Positions 1 through 7,144 of a DNA stretch of 16,263 nucleotides are shown here, piece after piece. The notes beneath the pieces are model-generated. The model had not been told where the DNA came from. It searched no databases and saw only the letters and a program-made list of their open reading frames with translations. The stretch's first letter is position 1; every line of letters starts with the position of its first letter. The translations under genes were made by a program, and so were the position numbers. The stretch lies in contig CAZPMO010000108.1 of NCBI GenBank assembly GCA_964587515.1, positions 1-16,263 on the forward strand, read 5' to 3'. The stretch is from CAZPMO01 sp964587515 (GTDB lineage: Bacteria > Pseudomonadota > Alphaproteobacteria > MPNO01).

Positions 1-49
1 ACGAATCACGCACCAATCAACAACACAAGCGACTTTATCAACAATATCT

Positions 50-79
50 GCCAACAAGAGACATTCGGTGCTCGTTGGC
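50..79 (-). terminator. Stem-loop downstream of the cyclase gene, possible weak terminator
   Basis: GCCAAC at 50-55 pairs with GTTGGC at 74-79, and GAG at 58-60 pairs with CTC at 71-73, leaving a two-base bulge and a 10-base loop. It lies 39 bases past the stop codon of the minus-strand cyclase gene. On that strand it is followed by a mixed A/T stretch, not a clean U-tract, so a rho-independent terminator is only possible. Confidence 0.3.
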
Positions 80-117
80 GACACCAACCATTGCGTGAAA
101 TTACTCTCCCTCGCGTG

Positions 118-1884
118 TCACTCCGGCAGGCCGGCTCTGCGAAGATTATCCGCCAAACGCTCGCGGAACGCATCGATGCGATAGGCGAAAATCTCATCGG
201 CCAGGGCCACCGTATACTCGGGGGAAAAATTTAGAAGCGCCGCGATTTCTATAGCCGCGTCGTCGACGCGATCCATTTCCACGTATGCGCTGGCCAGATG
301 CAGGCGCACACCCGACTGGGCTGGCGTACGGTCTCGGGCGATCTCCAGCTTGGCCACCGCCTCCTCTAAGCGACCCAAGAAAAGGTACTCCATACCTATG
401 TGATATTCCGCAAGCGGCGCGAACGGGTCCATCGTCAAGGCCTTGGTTGTCAGCTGCAGGGCGCGTTCGAGATTTCCGGTGCGGAGATTATGAACACCTT
501 GATAGATGAACACCTCGGGCATGTCCGGCGCGAGATCCACCGCCCGATCGAAGCTCATTTCGGCTTCTTCATCCCGTTGTTGCCATGATCGGACCCAGCC
601 CAGCCTATAATGCGCGACGGCGGACTCGGGATCGAGGGCGACCGCCTTCTCTGCAGCCGTTGAAGCGTGATCCAGGGTCCCCTCGACGTTTTGCCAACGA
701 AACACATGAGGACCCATATAGCACGCGGATAGATAACCGTATGCGTCAGCGAAATTCGGGTCCAACTCAATCGCCTTCTGCAAAAATACGAGCGCCTCGC
801 GGAACGCCTCGGGCGAATAACGGTTATAGCGCTCGCGCGCCCTGAGATAGAGATCATAGGCCTCGATGCTGGTCGTCGGTTTGCGCTCCACCCGCGCCAA
901 GTCGCCCGACGTGAGGGTCACTTTCAGGGCCGTGACGATCTTCGCGGTGATCTCGTCCTGGAGCGCGAAAATATTCTCGAACTCGCCGTCATAGCGTTCG
1001 GCCCAGAGGTGGCCGCCGTTCTTCGCGTCGATGAGCTGTGCGTTGATCCGAATTTGGTTGCCAGCGCGTCGCACGCTGCCTTCGAGGACGCGCTTAACCC
1101 CGAGCTTGCGGCCCACCTCCACGACATCGACGGATTGGCCTTTGAACGTAAACGACGAATTACGGGCGATGACGAACAAGCCCGAAATTTTGGAAAGATC
1201 GGTGATCAGGTCTTCGGTCATGCCGTCAGCAAAATATTCCTGTTCAGGATCGCCGCTGATGTTGGTGAAGGGCAGAACCGCGATCGACGGCTTGTCTGGG
1301 AGAGGCAATGGTCTGTCGGCGCCTTCGACCTTAGTCGCCTTCACGGGGGCGCCCGCCTGATCGGACACACGATAAACCCGAATGGGTTTGTCGATATTCT
1401 TGACCGTGTGCTCGCCGAGATCGTCGAACGTCGCGGAGACTTTACCCTCTATCTGGTCATGGATGGCCGCCGAAATGTACACCTCACCGGCATTACACAG
1501 GCTTTCCAGACGCGCGGCGACGTTCACGCCGTCGCCGAGTATGTCGTCTCCATCGGCTACGATGTCGCCGAGGTTGATGCCGATCCGCAGTTCGAAACGA
1601 TGATCCAGCGGTACGTCCTCGTTACGCCTGGACAAGGCCCGTTGCACTTTGATCGCGCGCTGGGTCGCATCAACTGCGCTCGGAAACTCGACCAGAACGC
1701 CATCACCCATGGTCTTGACGATGCGGCCGTTGTGCTCCGCTGTGCGTGGATCGAAGACTTCTTTACGCAACACCTTGAGCTGCGCCAGCGTGCCGGCTTC
1801 GTCCTCGCGGATGAGCCGGCTGTAGCCAACCACGTCCGCAGCCATTATCGCCGCAAGCCTTCTCTGGACGCGTTCTTCCGCCAT
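118..1884 (-). CDS. Class III adenylate/guanylate cyclase with TolB-like domain and TPR repeats
   Basis: This 588-residue protein probably makes cyclic AMP from ATP in the cytoplasm. Residues about 8-175 form the class III cyclase domain. Visible in it are metal-binding Asp17 (AADVVGY) and Asp61 (KTMGDG), a purine-site Lys57, and the LGDGVNVAARLE segment with Asp118 and the transition-state Asn121 and Arg125, so the domain looks catalytically complete. Residues about 198-330 match the TolB-like/FlgO-like N-terminal domain often joined to these cyclases (IAVLPFTNISGDPEQEYFADG). The rest, about 340-580, is helical TPR repeats likely to bind a partner. No signal peptide or membrane helix is evident, and the protein has full family length. 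The ATG at 1884 begins MAEERVQRRLAA, the usual family start, and is supported by the homologous fragment at 2646-2741. Codon use is less GC-biased than in genes after 2970. Adenylate rather than guanylate specificity is inferred from the family. Confidence 0.9.
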   Translation of the reverse strand: MAEERVQRRLAAIMAADVVGYSRLIREDEAGTLAQLKVLRKEVFDPRTAEHNGRIVKTMGDGVLVEFPSAVDATQRAIKVQRALSRRNEDVPLDHRFELRIGINLGDIVADGDDILGDGVNVAARLESLCNAGEVYISAAIHDQIEGKVSATFDDLGEHTVKNIDKPIRVYRVSDQAGAPVKATKVEGADRPLPLPDKPSIAVLPFTNISGDPEQEYFADGMTEDLITDLSKISGLFVIARNSSFTFKGQSVDVVEVGRKLGVKRVLEGSVRRAGNQIRINAQLIDAKNGGHLWAERYDGEFENIFALQDEITAKIVTALKVTLTSGDLARVERKPTTSIEAYDLYLRARERYNRYSPEAFREALVFLQKAIELDPNFADAYGYLSACYMGPHVFRWQNVEGTLDHASTAAEKAVALDPESAVAHYRLGWVRSWQQRDEEAEMSFDRAVDLAPDMPEVFIYQGVHNLRTGNLERALQLTTKALTMDPFAPLAEYHIGMEYLFLGRLEEAVAKLEIARDRTPAQSGVRLHLASAYVEMDRVDDAAIEIAALLNFSPEYTVALADEIFAYRIDAFRERLADNLRRAGLPE

Positions 1885-2114
1885 GGGACGTGTCTGCTTT
1901 CAGGACAACTAACGGGCGAGATTGTATGGGGGCCTCACGGAGGAGTCCATCGGGGCCGAATGGCCGCAATGGGTCCAGGAGCGGAAGTCAGCGGCAGTGT
2001 CGGGGATATCTCATATTGGGGGTGAAGCGGACGTATATTTCGATCCGGTCGAGTGCCGAAATATGCCGTATGCACCGTCAAAATCAGCATTTGCGGTTTA
2101 GGGCATTGAGTATT
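1885..2114. promoter_or_regulatory. Non-coding gap upstream of the cyclase gene with imperfect palindromes
   Basis: This 230-base gap should hold the cyclase promoter, read on the minus strand, but no convincing -35/-10 pair was picked out. It contains a hairpin at 2033-2066, annotated separately. It also has a weaker dyad with CCGC at 1964-1967 and GCGG at 1981-1984 around a 13-base spacer. The dyad and the nearby GTCTGCTTTC at 1896-1905 resemble the GTCCGCTTT-like intergenic motifs I recall from alphaproteobacterial genomes near such cyclases. That resemblance is from memory and unverified. Confidence 0.35.
2033..2066. repeat. Inverted repeat, hairpin between nnrU-like and cyclase genes
   Basis: ATATTTCG at 2035-2042 and CGAAATAT at 2057-2064 are perfect reverse complements around a 14-base spacer. 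A T-G wobble and a G-C pair extend the stem to 10 bp. It lies about 50 bases past the ancestral stop of the minus-strand nnrU-like gene and about 150 bases upstream of the cyclase start. There is no T-tract on either side, so a protein-binding operator is as likely as a terminator. Confidence 0.45.
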
Positions 2115-2658
2115 TCACGCGAGCAATGCGATGACCGGATAACCAAGCCAGTAATGCACAGCAGCAAAGATGGCGTAGAGGCTTGGCGTCTTTGGTGATC
2201 GGACCCTTGGCCGGCGCGGTCCACGGTCCCTCGGCGCGATTAATTGCCGCCATTTGGACCAGCGCCCAGATCCCAAGGCCACCAAAAAGAACAAGTGAAG
2301 CCAAATCTCCGTTGACCAGGAGATGCGCCACGGCCCATACGACGACACCACTCAGCATCGGATGGCGTAGCTTCGCCGCGACGATGCCTCCAACCCTTCC
2401 CGCGTCCATCAGGAAGATGGCGACGAGCATCAAAAGATTGTTCAAATGCCGTGCCCAGGAGGGCAGTGCGTAAAGAAGTACATCATCTGAACCGCGGTAA
2501 CCGACCACCATCAAAACGATTCCCGTCAGCACCAGGACGGCCACCACACCAAGCCCCGCCTTCCCCAGGGCGGCGCGCTGTCTGGGCAACACCCGCTTGA
2601 ACAGATGTGCGCCTATCCATAGTGATAGTCCGAGATATAAAAAGATCACGCCAGGCAC
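2115..2658 (-). pseudogene. NnrU-family integral membrane protein, frameshifted near the C-terminus
   Basis: The reading frame from the GTG at 2658 gives a hydrophobic protein with about four membrane helices and features of the NnrU family: an opening LGLSLWIGAHLFKRVLP, then LRHPMLSGVVVWAVAHLLVNGD in the middle. NnrU members are linked to denitrification and, as relatives of the isoprenoid-enzyme-like protein Z-ISO, may bind haem. The frame breaks after KDAK. An extra G in the GG pair at 2180-2181 shifts reading into a Cys- and Arg-rich tail ending at 2098. Removing that base restores LYAIFAAVHYWLGYPVIALLA, the expected last helix, with a stop at 2115 and a 180-residue product. The 5' end is also odd: it abuts a cyclase fragment and has only GTG start candidates (2658, 2649). 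This is either a decayed gene or a one-base sequencing error; the decayed surroundings favour decay. Confidence 0.7.
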
Positions 2659-2741
2659 CGTTCCAGAACCGGCGGCAAATAACCAACGACATCAGCAGCC
2701 AAGATTGCCGCAAGCATTCTCTGGACGCGCTCTTCAGCCAT
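2646..2741 (-). pseudogene. Truncated N-terminus of a second class III cyclase (31 codons)
   Basis: A short frame from the ATG at 2741 encodes MAEERVQRMLAAILAADVVGY, 19 of 21 residues identical to the start of the intact cyclase at 118-1884 and retaining its first metal-binding Asp (position 17). After Tyr21 the similarity ends abruptly and ten unrelated residues lead to a TGA at 2646-2648. At DNA level 2683-2741 matches 1826-1884 at 50 of 59 positions. The rest of the cyclase is missing and nnrU-like sequence follows at once, so this is a deletion or recombination scar. The stop overlaps a possible GTG start of the nnrU frame (GTGA, 2646-2649), so any translation of the fragment could couple to that gene. 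It has no enzymatic role by itself. Confidence 0.8.
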
Positions 2742-2762
2742 GCTTCCAATCTCAGGAAATCC

Positions 2763-2930
2763 CTAATTCAAACCCTCGATCAAGACGATCTCGGACCTTG
2801 AACCGGTATCTCTCAGTTTTATCAGCGGTGCGTATTCAGGATCGTTATACCAAGCCCTGGCCAATTCCGACGTTGGGAATTCAGTGATTACGCGCCAATC
2901 CGGTAGCGCGCCGGCCGGAGATGAGTCCAT
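2763..2930 (-). pseudogene. C-terminal remnant of a DUF1330-family protein
   Basis: A 55-codon frame from an ATG at 2930 ends at a TAG at 2763-2765. It contains DWRVITEFPTSELARAWYND, then PEYAPLIKLR and SEIVLIEGLN, which matches the second half of DUF1330, a small family of ferredoxin-like-fold proteins of about 95 residues with no settled function. The N-terminal half is absent from this frame. A different minus-strand frame just upstream, beginning right after the GGT stop codon at 2971-2973, reads VEVLRGRVFGVNGLISG, which resembles the strand that normally precedes this segment, so a second frameshift is likely. No start region remains before the GGT gene. It is best called a broken fragment, although a short peptide from the ATG at 2930 cannot be excluded. 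Confidence 0.65.
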
Positions 2931-2970
2931 TGACGCCAAAGACCCGCCCGCGCAACACTTCGACCCTCCC

Positions 2971-4560
2971 TCAATACCCCGCCACGCCGCCGTCGCTGCG
3001 GGGGTCCGTCGCGCCTTCCAGGGTGCCGTCGGGGCGGCGCGACACGGCGCCGGCGTGGCCCATGAGATCGCTGAAGGGCTCGACGATCTCCACCGTGTGG
3101 CCGGCGGCGGCGAGCGCGTCGATCAATTCGGGGTCGAAGCGTGATTCCAGCTTCAGCGTGGTGGTCTCGTCACCCCAGGTGCGGCCCAGCAGCCAGCGCG
3201 GCGCGGTGATCGCGTCCTGCAAATCCCGGCCGAAGCCCACATGGCGGGTGAACACCGCCGCCTGGGTCTGGGGCTGGCCCTCACCACCCATGGCGCCGTA
3301 GGCCAGCGTTCGGCCGTCGGCGAGCAGCGCCAGCGCCGGGTTCAGTGTATGGAACGGCTTGCGGCCGGGTCCCAGCCGGTTACGCGCGCCGGGGCTCAGG
3401 GAAAAGCTCGCCCCCCGGTTCTGCCAGACGATGCCGGTCTCGCCCAGCGCCACACCCGAGCCGAATTCCCAATAGACGCTCTGGATATAGCTGGCGGCGC
3501 GCCCCTCGCCGTCGATGGCGCCCATCCAGACGGTGTCGCCGCCCGGCGCGGCCGGTTGCGGCCAGGGGAGTGCGCGGGCCGGGTCGATGTCCGCGGCGAC
3601 ACGGTCGAGAGTTTCATCGCCCAGCCAGGCAGCGGGATCGACATCCATGAAATCCGGGTCGGCGATGTGGGCGTCGCGCAGCAGGAACGCCTGCTTGGTG
3701 GCCTCGATCAACCCGTGCAGATGATCGAACCCGTCGGGCTCCGCCACCCCGAGGCGGTCGAACAGGCCGAGGATCATCAGCGAGGCCGCGCCCTGGGTCG
3801 GCGGCGGCAGGTTATAGACGCGGCCCGAGGCGAGCCGGACGGAAAGCGGCGTCACGCGCCGGGCCGTGTGAGAGGCCAGATCGGCGGCGGTGATGGGGCT
3901 GCCGGCGGCGGCGAGGTCGGCGGCGATGCGCGCGCCAAGCCGGCCGCGATAGAACCCGTCGAGACCTTCTTCGGCCAGCGCCGCCAGCGTTTCTCCGAGG
4001 CGCGCATTGCGGAAGCGCATCCCAGGGGCGGGCGCGGTTCCCAACTCGGTCAGGAAGATGTCCGCGAAGCCGGCGATTTCGGCAAGCTCGCCGCGCTTGG
4101 CCTCCGTCACCCGCGACTGGTTGCCACTGACCGGGAAGCCTTCGCGGGCATACCAGATCGCGTCTTCCAGCAGCCGGGGAAGCGCCATCGTCCCGCCCCA
4201 TTCCGCCGCGACCTCTAACGCCGCCTGCCATCCCGAAATCGCGCCCGCCACAGTATTGGCGGCCAGCGGTCCGCGCGACGGCACGGCCGCCATGCCCGCA
4301 TAGAGCGCGTCGTCGACCCCGGCCCCCGTTGCGCCGCAGGAATCGATGCCGATGGGCGGCGCGCCGGGCGCATGGACCAGCCAGAACCCGTCGCCGCCGA
4401 TGCTGTTCATGTGCGGATAGACCACCGCGATGGCGGCGGCGGCGGCGACAATCGCCTCGATGGCGTTGCCGCCGTCGCGCAGGACGGCGAGCCCGGCCTG
4501 CGCCGCGAGGCCATGCGGCGCGGTCACGATTCCGCGCGCGGCCTGGGCGGCGTGCAGCAT
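2971..4560 (-). CDS. Gamma-glutamyltransferase-family Ntn hydrolase (cytoplasmic, YwrD-like)
   Basis: This 529-residue protein belongs to the gamma-glutamyltransferase family, which cleaves gamma-glutamyl bonds or related amides and matures by self-cleavage into large and small subunits. The N-terminal part shows the family segments ARGIVTAPHGLAAQAGLAVL and GGNAIEAIVAA, then MNSIGGDGFW. The likely nucleophile is Thr343 in GGDTVWMGAID, and GAMGGEGQPQTQ (422-433) is the Gly-rich oxyanion segment of the YwrD-like branch. The tail ATDPRSDGGVAGY fits a native C-terminus. Unlike classical periplasmic GGT it has no signal peptide, so it should act in the cytoplasm. It starts three bases after the metallo-hydrolase stop and is almost certainly co-transcribed and translationally coupled with it. 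The true substrate is unknown; a gamma-lactam or cephalosporin-type acyl substrate is possible given relatives in this branch. Confidence 0.87.
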   Translation of the reverse strand: MLHAAQAARGIVTAPHGLAAQAGLAVLRDGGNAIEAIVAAAAAIAVVYPHMNSIGGDGFWLVHAPGAPPIGIDSCGATGAGVDDALYAGMAAVPSRGPLAANTVAGAISGWQAALEVAAEWGGTMALPRLLEDAIWYAREGFPVSGNQSRVTEAKRGELAEIAGFADIFLTELGTAPAPGMRFRNARLGETLAALAEEGLDGFYRGRLGARIAADLAAAGSPITAADLASHTARRVTPLSVRLASGRVYNLPPPTQGAASLMILGLFDRLGVAEPDGFDHLHGLIEATKQAFLLRDAHIADPDFMDVDPAAWLGDETLDRVAADIDPARALPWPQPAAPGGDTVWMGAIDGEGRAASYIQSVYWEFGSGVALGETGIVWQNRGASFSLSPGARNRLGPGRKPFHTLNPALALLADGRTLAYGAMGGEGQPQTQAAVFTRHVGFGRDLQDAITAPRWLLGRTWGDETTTLKLESRFDPELIDALAAAGHTVEIVEPFSDLMGHAGAVSRRPDGTLEGATDPRSDGGVAGY

Positions 4561-4563
4561 GGC

Positions 4564-5430
4564 TCAGCCCGCCGGGCGGCGCGAAGCGTCGCCGGCCGCG
4601 AGGTGAAGTTCCGCGACCGGGTTGAGGCCGGCGGTCCAGCTTGGATGGCGTTCGAACACTTCCGGGTCGTGGCCCGGGACGATGCGGTCGACGCGGTCGT
4701 CGAGAACGCCGCGGATATCGCGATAGGCGTCGATCAGGTTCCAGCAATTGCCCTGGACATAAGCGGGCGGCCACATGCGTTCCACATTGACGTACCAGTA
4801 GACGCAGTCGCCGGCGATCACATACGGCCCGTCGGACGTGCGCACCTCCACCCATTGCGAGCCGAAGGTGTGGGTGTCGCCAGCCAGGTGGCAGTGGATG
4901 CCGGGCGCGACCTCGGCGTTGCCGTCGAGGAATTGTACGCGCCCGTCACTGATCAGTGCGTCCAGCAGTTCGAAATCATTGGGGTTGATGGACGACATCG
5001 GCCAGCCCTTGGTGTCGGAACCCAAGTCGCCCGGCAGGTCGAACACCTTTTGCCAGCCGTCATATTCGGCGCGCTGCACCAGGAAGGTGGCGTTGGGATA
5101 GCGGTCGAGATTGCCGGCGTGGTCGAAATGCAGATGGGTCAGGATCACGGTCTCGATGTCGGCGGGGGCGAGCCCGACCTTGGCGAGCACGGTCTCGGGA
5201 TGCTCGACCCCTTCATATTCCTTGCCCGACGGCGACCAGCCGCCCTTCATGCCGGTGTCGATGACGATGGGGCGCGGCGTCTCGCCGACCGCGCCGCCCA
5301 GCACCGCCGAATAGATCATCGGGTTGCGGATCATGCCCTTGTTGGAATTCAACAACGTGCCGCCGAAGAAATCGCGCGGCATGTTGGAGCGGGTATAGGC
5401 GAAGGCCCAAATGGAATAATCTGTGTCCAT
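4564..5430 (-). CDS. Metallo-beta-lactamase-fold hydrolase, N-acyl homoserine lactonase-like
   Basis: This 288-residue cytoplasmic protein has the HxHxDH zinc motif at residues 99-104 (THLHFDHAGN). Further likely metal ligands are His187 in GDTHTFGSQ, the bridging Asp208 in IAGDCVYW and His254 in IVPGHDPEVF. The spacing and the VPGHDP motif fit the AHL-lactonase (AttM/AiiA-like) branch, which opens lactone rings, though many such proteins act on other lactones or esters. No signal peptide is present. It is the first gene of a minus-strand pair with the GGT-like gene, three bases apart. Its start codon lies 11 bases from that of the divergent monooxygenase, so its promoter must lie inside that gene. 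The ATG at 5430 is kept because MDTDYSIWAF fits related N-termini; no strong ribosome-binding site precedes it. Quorum quenching is not shown: there is no luxI/luxR neighbour. Confidence 0.85.
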   Translation of the reverse strand: MDTDYSIWAFAYTRSNMPRDFFGGTLLNSNKGMIRNPMIYSAVLGGAVGETPRPIVIDTGMKGGWSPSGKEYEGVEHPETVLAKVGLAPADIETVILTHLHFDHAGNLDRYPNATFLVQRAEYDGWQKVFDLPGDLGSDTKGWPMSSINPNDFELLDALISDGRVQFLDGNAEVAPGIHCHLAGDTHTFGSQWVEVRTSDGPYVIAGDCVYWYVNVERMWPPAYVQGNCWNLIDAYRDIRGVLDDRVDRIVPGHDPEVFERHPSWTAGLNPVAELHLAAGDASRRPAG

Positions 5431-5441
5431 GAGGATTGATT
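5431..5441 (+). promoter_or_regulatory. Minimal divergent spacer with the monooxygenase ribosome-binding site
   Basis: Only 11 bases separate the divergent start codons at 5430 (minus) and 5442 (plus). GAGG at 5431-5434 sits seven bases before the ATG at 5442 and supports that start over the in-frame TTG at 5436 and ATG at 5457. There is no room for a promoter here, so both promoters must be inside coding sequence. Confidence 0.6.
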
Positions 5442-7082
5442 ATGCCCGCCGACAAAATGCCCGCAACCCCGGATGACGCCGCGACCGTCCCGGTCCTGAT
5501 CGTCGGCGGCGGTCCGGTCGGTCTCGCGCTGGCCGCCGAGCTCGGCCGGCTTGGCGTGCGCTGCGCCATCGTCGAGCAGACCGACGGCGCGGTCGATCAT
5601 CCGAGGGCCAGCGAGCTCAACGCGCGGACCATGGAGATCTGCCGGCGCTGGGGCATCGCCGGGAAAGTGCGCGCCGCCGGAACCCCGTCCGACTTCCCCA
5701 ACGCGGCGATGTTCGCGACCAGCCTTACGGGCTACAAGCTGACGACCATACTGCGCCAGTCGCATCGCCCCGACCGCGACTTCACCCACGGCCCGGAACG
5801 CCCCAAGCGCTGCAACCAGTTGTGGTTCGATCCGATCCTCAGGGATTATGTGGCGACCCACGAGACGGTCACGCTGCGATCCCGTTGCCGGTTCGAGGGG
5901 TTCGAGCGGCGCGGTGCGGGGATTACCGCGACGGTGCGCGATCTTGGAACCGACACTGTCGAGACCATCGCCGCCCGTTTTCTGGTGGCGTGCTGCGGCG
6001 GCAACAGCGCCATCCCCGCCGCCCTCGGCGAGATGCCGGACGAGGCCTCGATCCTCGACCATTCGCTGAATATCTTTTTCCGCTCGCCCGAACTGTGGGC
6101 CCGTCACGACAAGGGCGCCGCCTCGCTGAATTTCTTCCTGAAGCCCGAAGGGCTGTGGGCCGGCATGTCGAGCCAGAACGGGCGCGATTTGTGGCGGGTC
6201 ACGGTGCACGGCACGGCGGACGCGACCGCGCGCGCCGCCGCCGATCCCGACGCCGCGCTCGAGCGCGTTTTCGGCGGCGCGTTTCCATACGAGTTGATCT
6301 CGGTGAAGCCCTGGACGCGGCGCAGCTGGGTCGCCGGGCGCTACGGCGACGGCGACGTGTTCCTGGTCGGCGACGCGGCCCATCAATGTTCGCCGACAGG
6401 CGGGTTCGGGCTTAATACCGGTATCGGCGACGCGCTCGACATCGCCTGGAAGCTTGCCGCGACACTGGCCGGCTGGGGCGGCCCCGGGCTGCTCGCGAGC
6501 TATGAGGCGGAACGCCGCCCGGTGGGCCTGCGCAATATCGCCGAGGCGACCCGCAATTTCGAGCAATACGCGCTGCCCGACGCGACCGCGATCGAAGACG
6601 ACACCGACGAGGGACGGGACTTGCGGGCGCGCATCGCCGCCCTCATCAAGGAGACGCGATCGCGCCAATTCCTGAGCGACGGCATCGCCATGGGATATTG
6701 CTACGCAGAATCGCCGATTGTGTGTCCCGACGGGACACCGGTGCCGCCCGATCCCCCGTCGGAATATACGCCGAGCGGGCGGCCGGGCGGGCGCGCGCCA
6801 CATCTGTGGCTGGAGGACGGGCGCTCGGTTCTCGATCTGTTCGGCGATGGGTTCACCCTGCTCCGGCTCGGCGAGAACGCCCCGGACGGGGGCTCGCTTC
6901 GCGCCGCGGCCACGGCCCGCGGTATGAAGCTGAGCATCGCGGAAATCGCCAATCCGGCCGCGCGGGCGCTATACGGGCGACGCTTGGCGCTGGTGCGTCC
7001 GGACGGCCACGTCGCCTGGCGCGCCGACGCGGCGCCGGAGGACGCGGCCGCCGTGATCGACCGGCTGAGGGGCGTTTACTAA
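5442..7082 (+). CDS. FAD-dependent aromatic monooxygenase (PheA/TfdB/MhpA-type)
   Basis: This 546-residue flavoprotein belongs to the single-component FAD hydroxylases that use NAD(P)H and O2 to hydroxylate phenolic rings. Near the N-terminus is the Rossmann motif VGGGPVG (residues 21-27) with Glu45 ending strand two for the FAD ribose. HPRASELNARTMEICRRWG follows, a segment typical of phenol hydroxylase-like enzymes. The second FAD motif is at about 307-325 (FLVGDAAHQCSPTGGFGLN; Asp311). The C-terminal part, from about 440, carries GGRAPHLWLEDGRSVLDLFG, the start of the thioredoxin-like domain of the PheA/TfdB group. No membrane segment is seen. The likely location is the cytoplasm and the likely role is degradation or modification of an aromatic compound. 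It is divergent from the lactonase-like and GGT-like pair and 62 bases before a CBS gene. The substrate cannot be read from the sequence. Confidence 0.9.
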   Translation: MPADKMPATPDDAATVPVLIVGGGPVGLALAAELGRLGVRCAIVEQTDGAVDHPRASELNARTMEICRRWGIAGKVRAAGTPSDFPNAAMFATSLTGYKLTTILRQSHRPDRDFTHGPERPKRCNQLWFDPILRDYVATHETVTLRSRCRFEGFERRGAGITATVRDLGTDTVETIAARFLVACCGGNSAIPAALGEMPDEASILDHSLNIFFRSPELWARHDKGAASLNFFLKPEGLWAGMSSQNGRDLWRVTVHGTADATARAAADPDAALERVFGGAFPYELISVKPWTRRSWVAGRYGDGDVFLVGDAAHQCSPTGGFGLNTGIGDALDIAWKLAATLAGWGGPGLLASYEAERRPVGLRNIAEATRNFEQYALPDATAIEDDTDEGRDLRARIAALIKETRSRQFLSDGIAMGYCYAESPIVCPDGTPVPPDPPSEYTPSGRPGGRAPHLWLEDGRSVLDLFGDGFTLLRLGENAPDGGSLRAAATARGMKLSIAEIANPAARALYGRRLALVRPDGHVAWRADAAPEDAAAVIDRLRGVY

Positions 7083-7144
7083 ACTGAAAGATTAAAGATA
7101 AATGATAAAGGGCAAGGCATTCGCCGTGAATCCCGGAGCCCGCC

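Noticed and set aside
4564..5430. Assignment of the metallo-hydrolase as a quorum-quenching lactonase
   Set aside because: The fold and motifs fit the branch, but there is no luxI/luxR context, and many members act on other substrates, so only the broad family is claimed.
5349..6803. 484-codon open frame antisense to the FAD monooxygenase, and similar frames opposite the GGT and cyclase genes
   Set aside because: Arg/Gly/Ala-rich shadows with no domain similarity, opposite well-supported genes.
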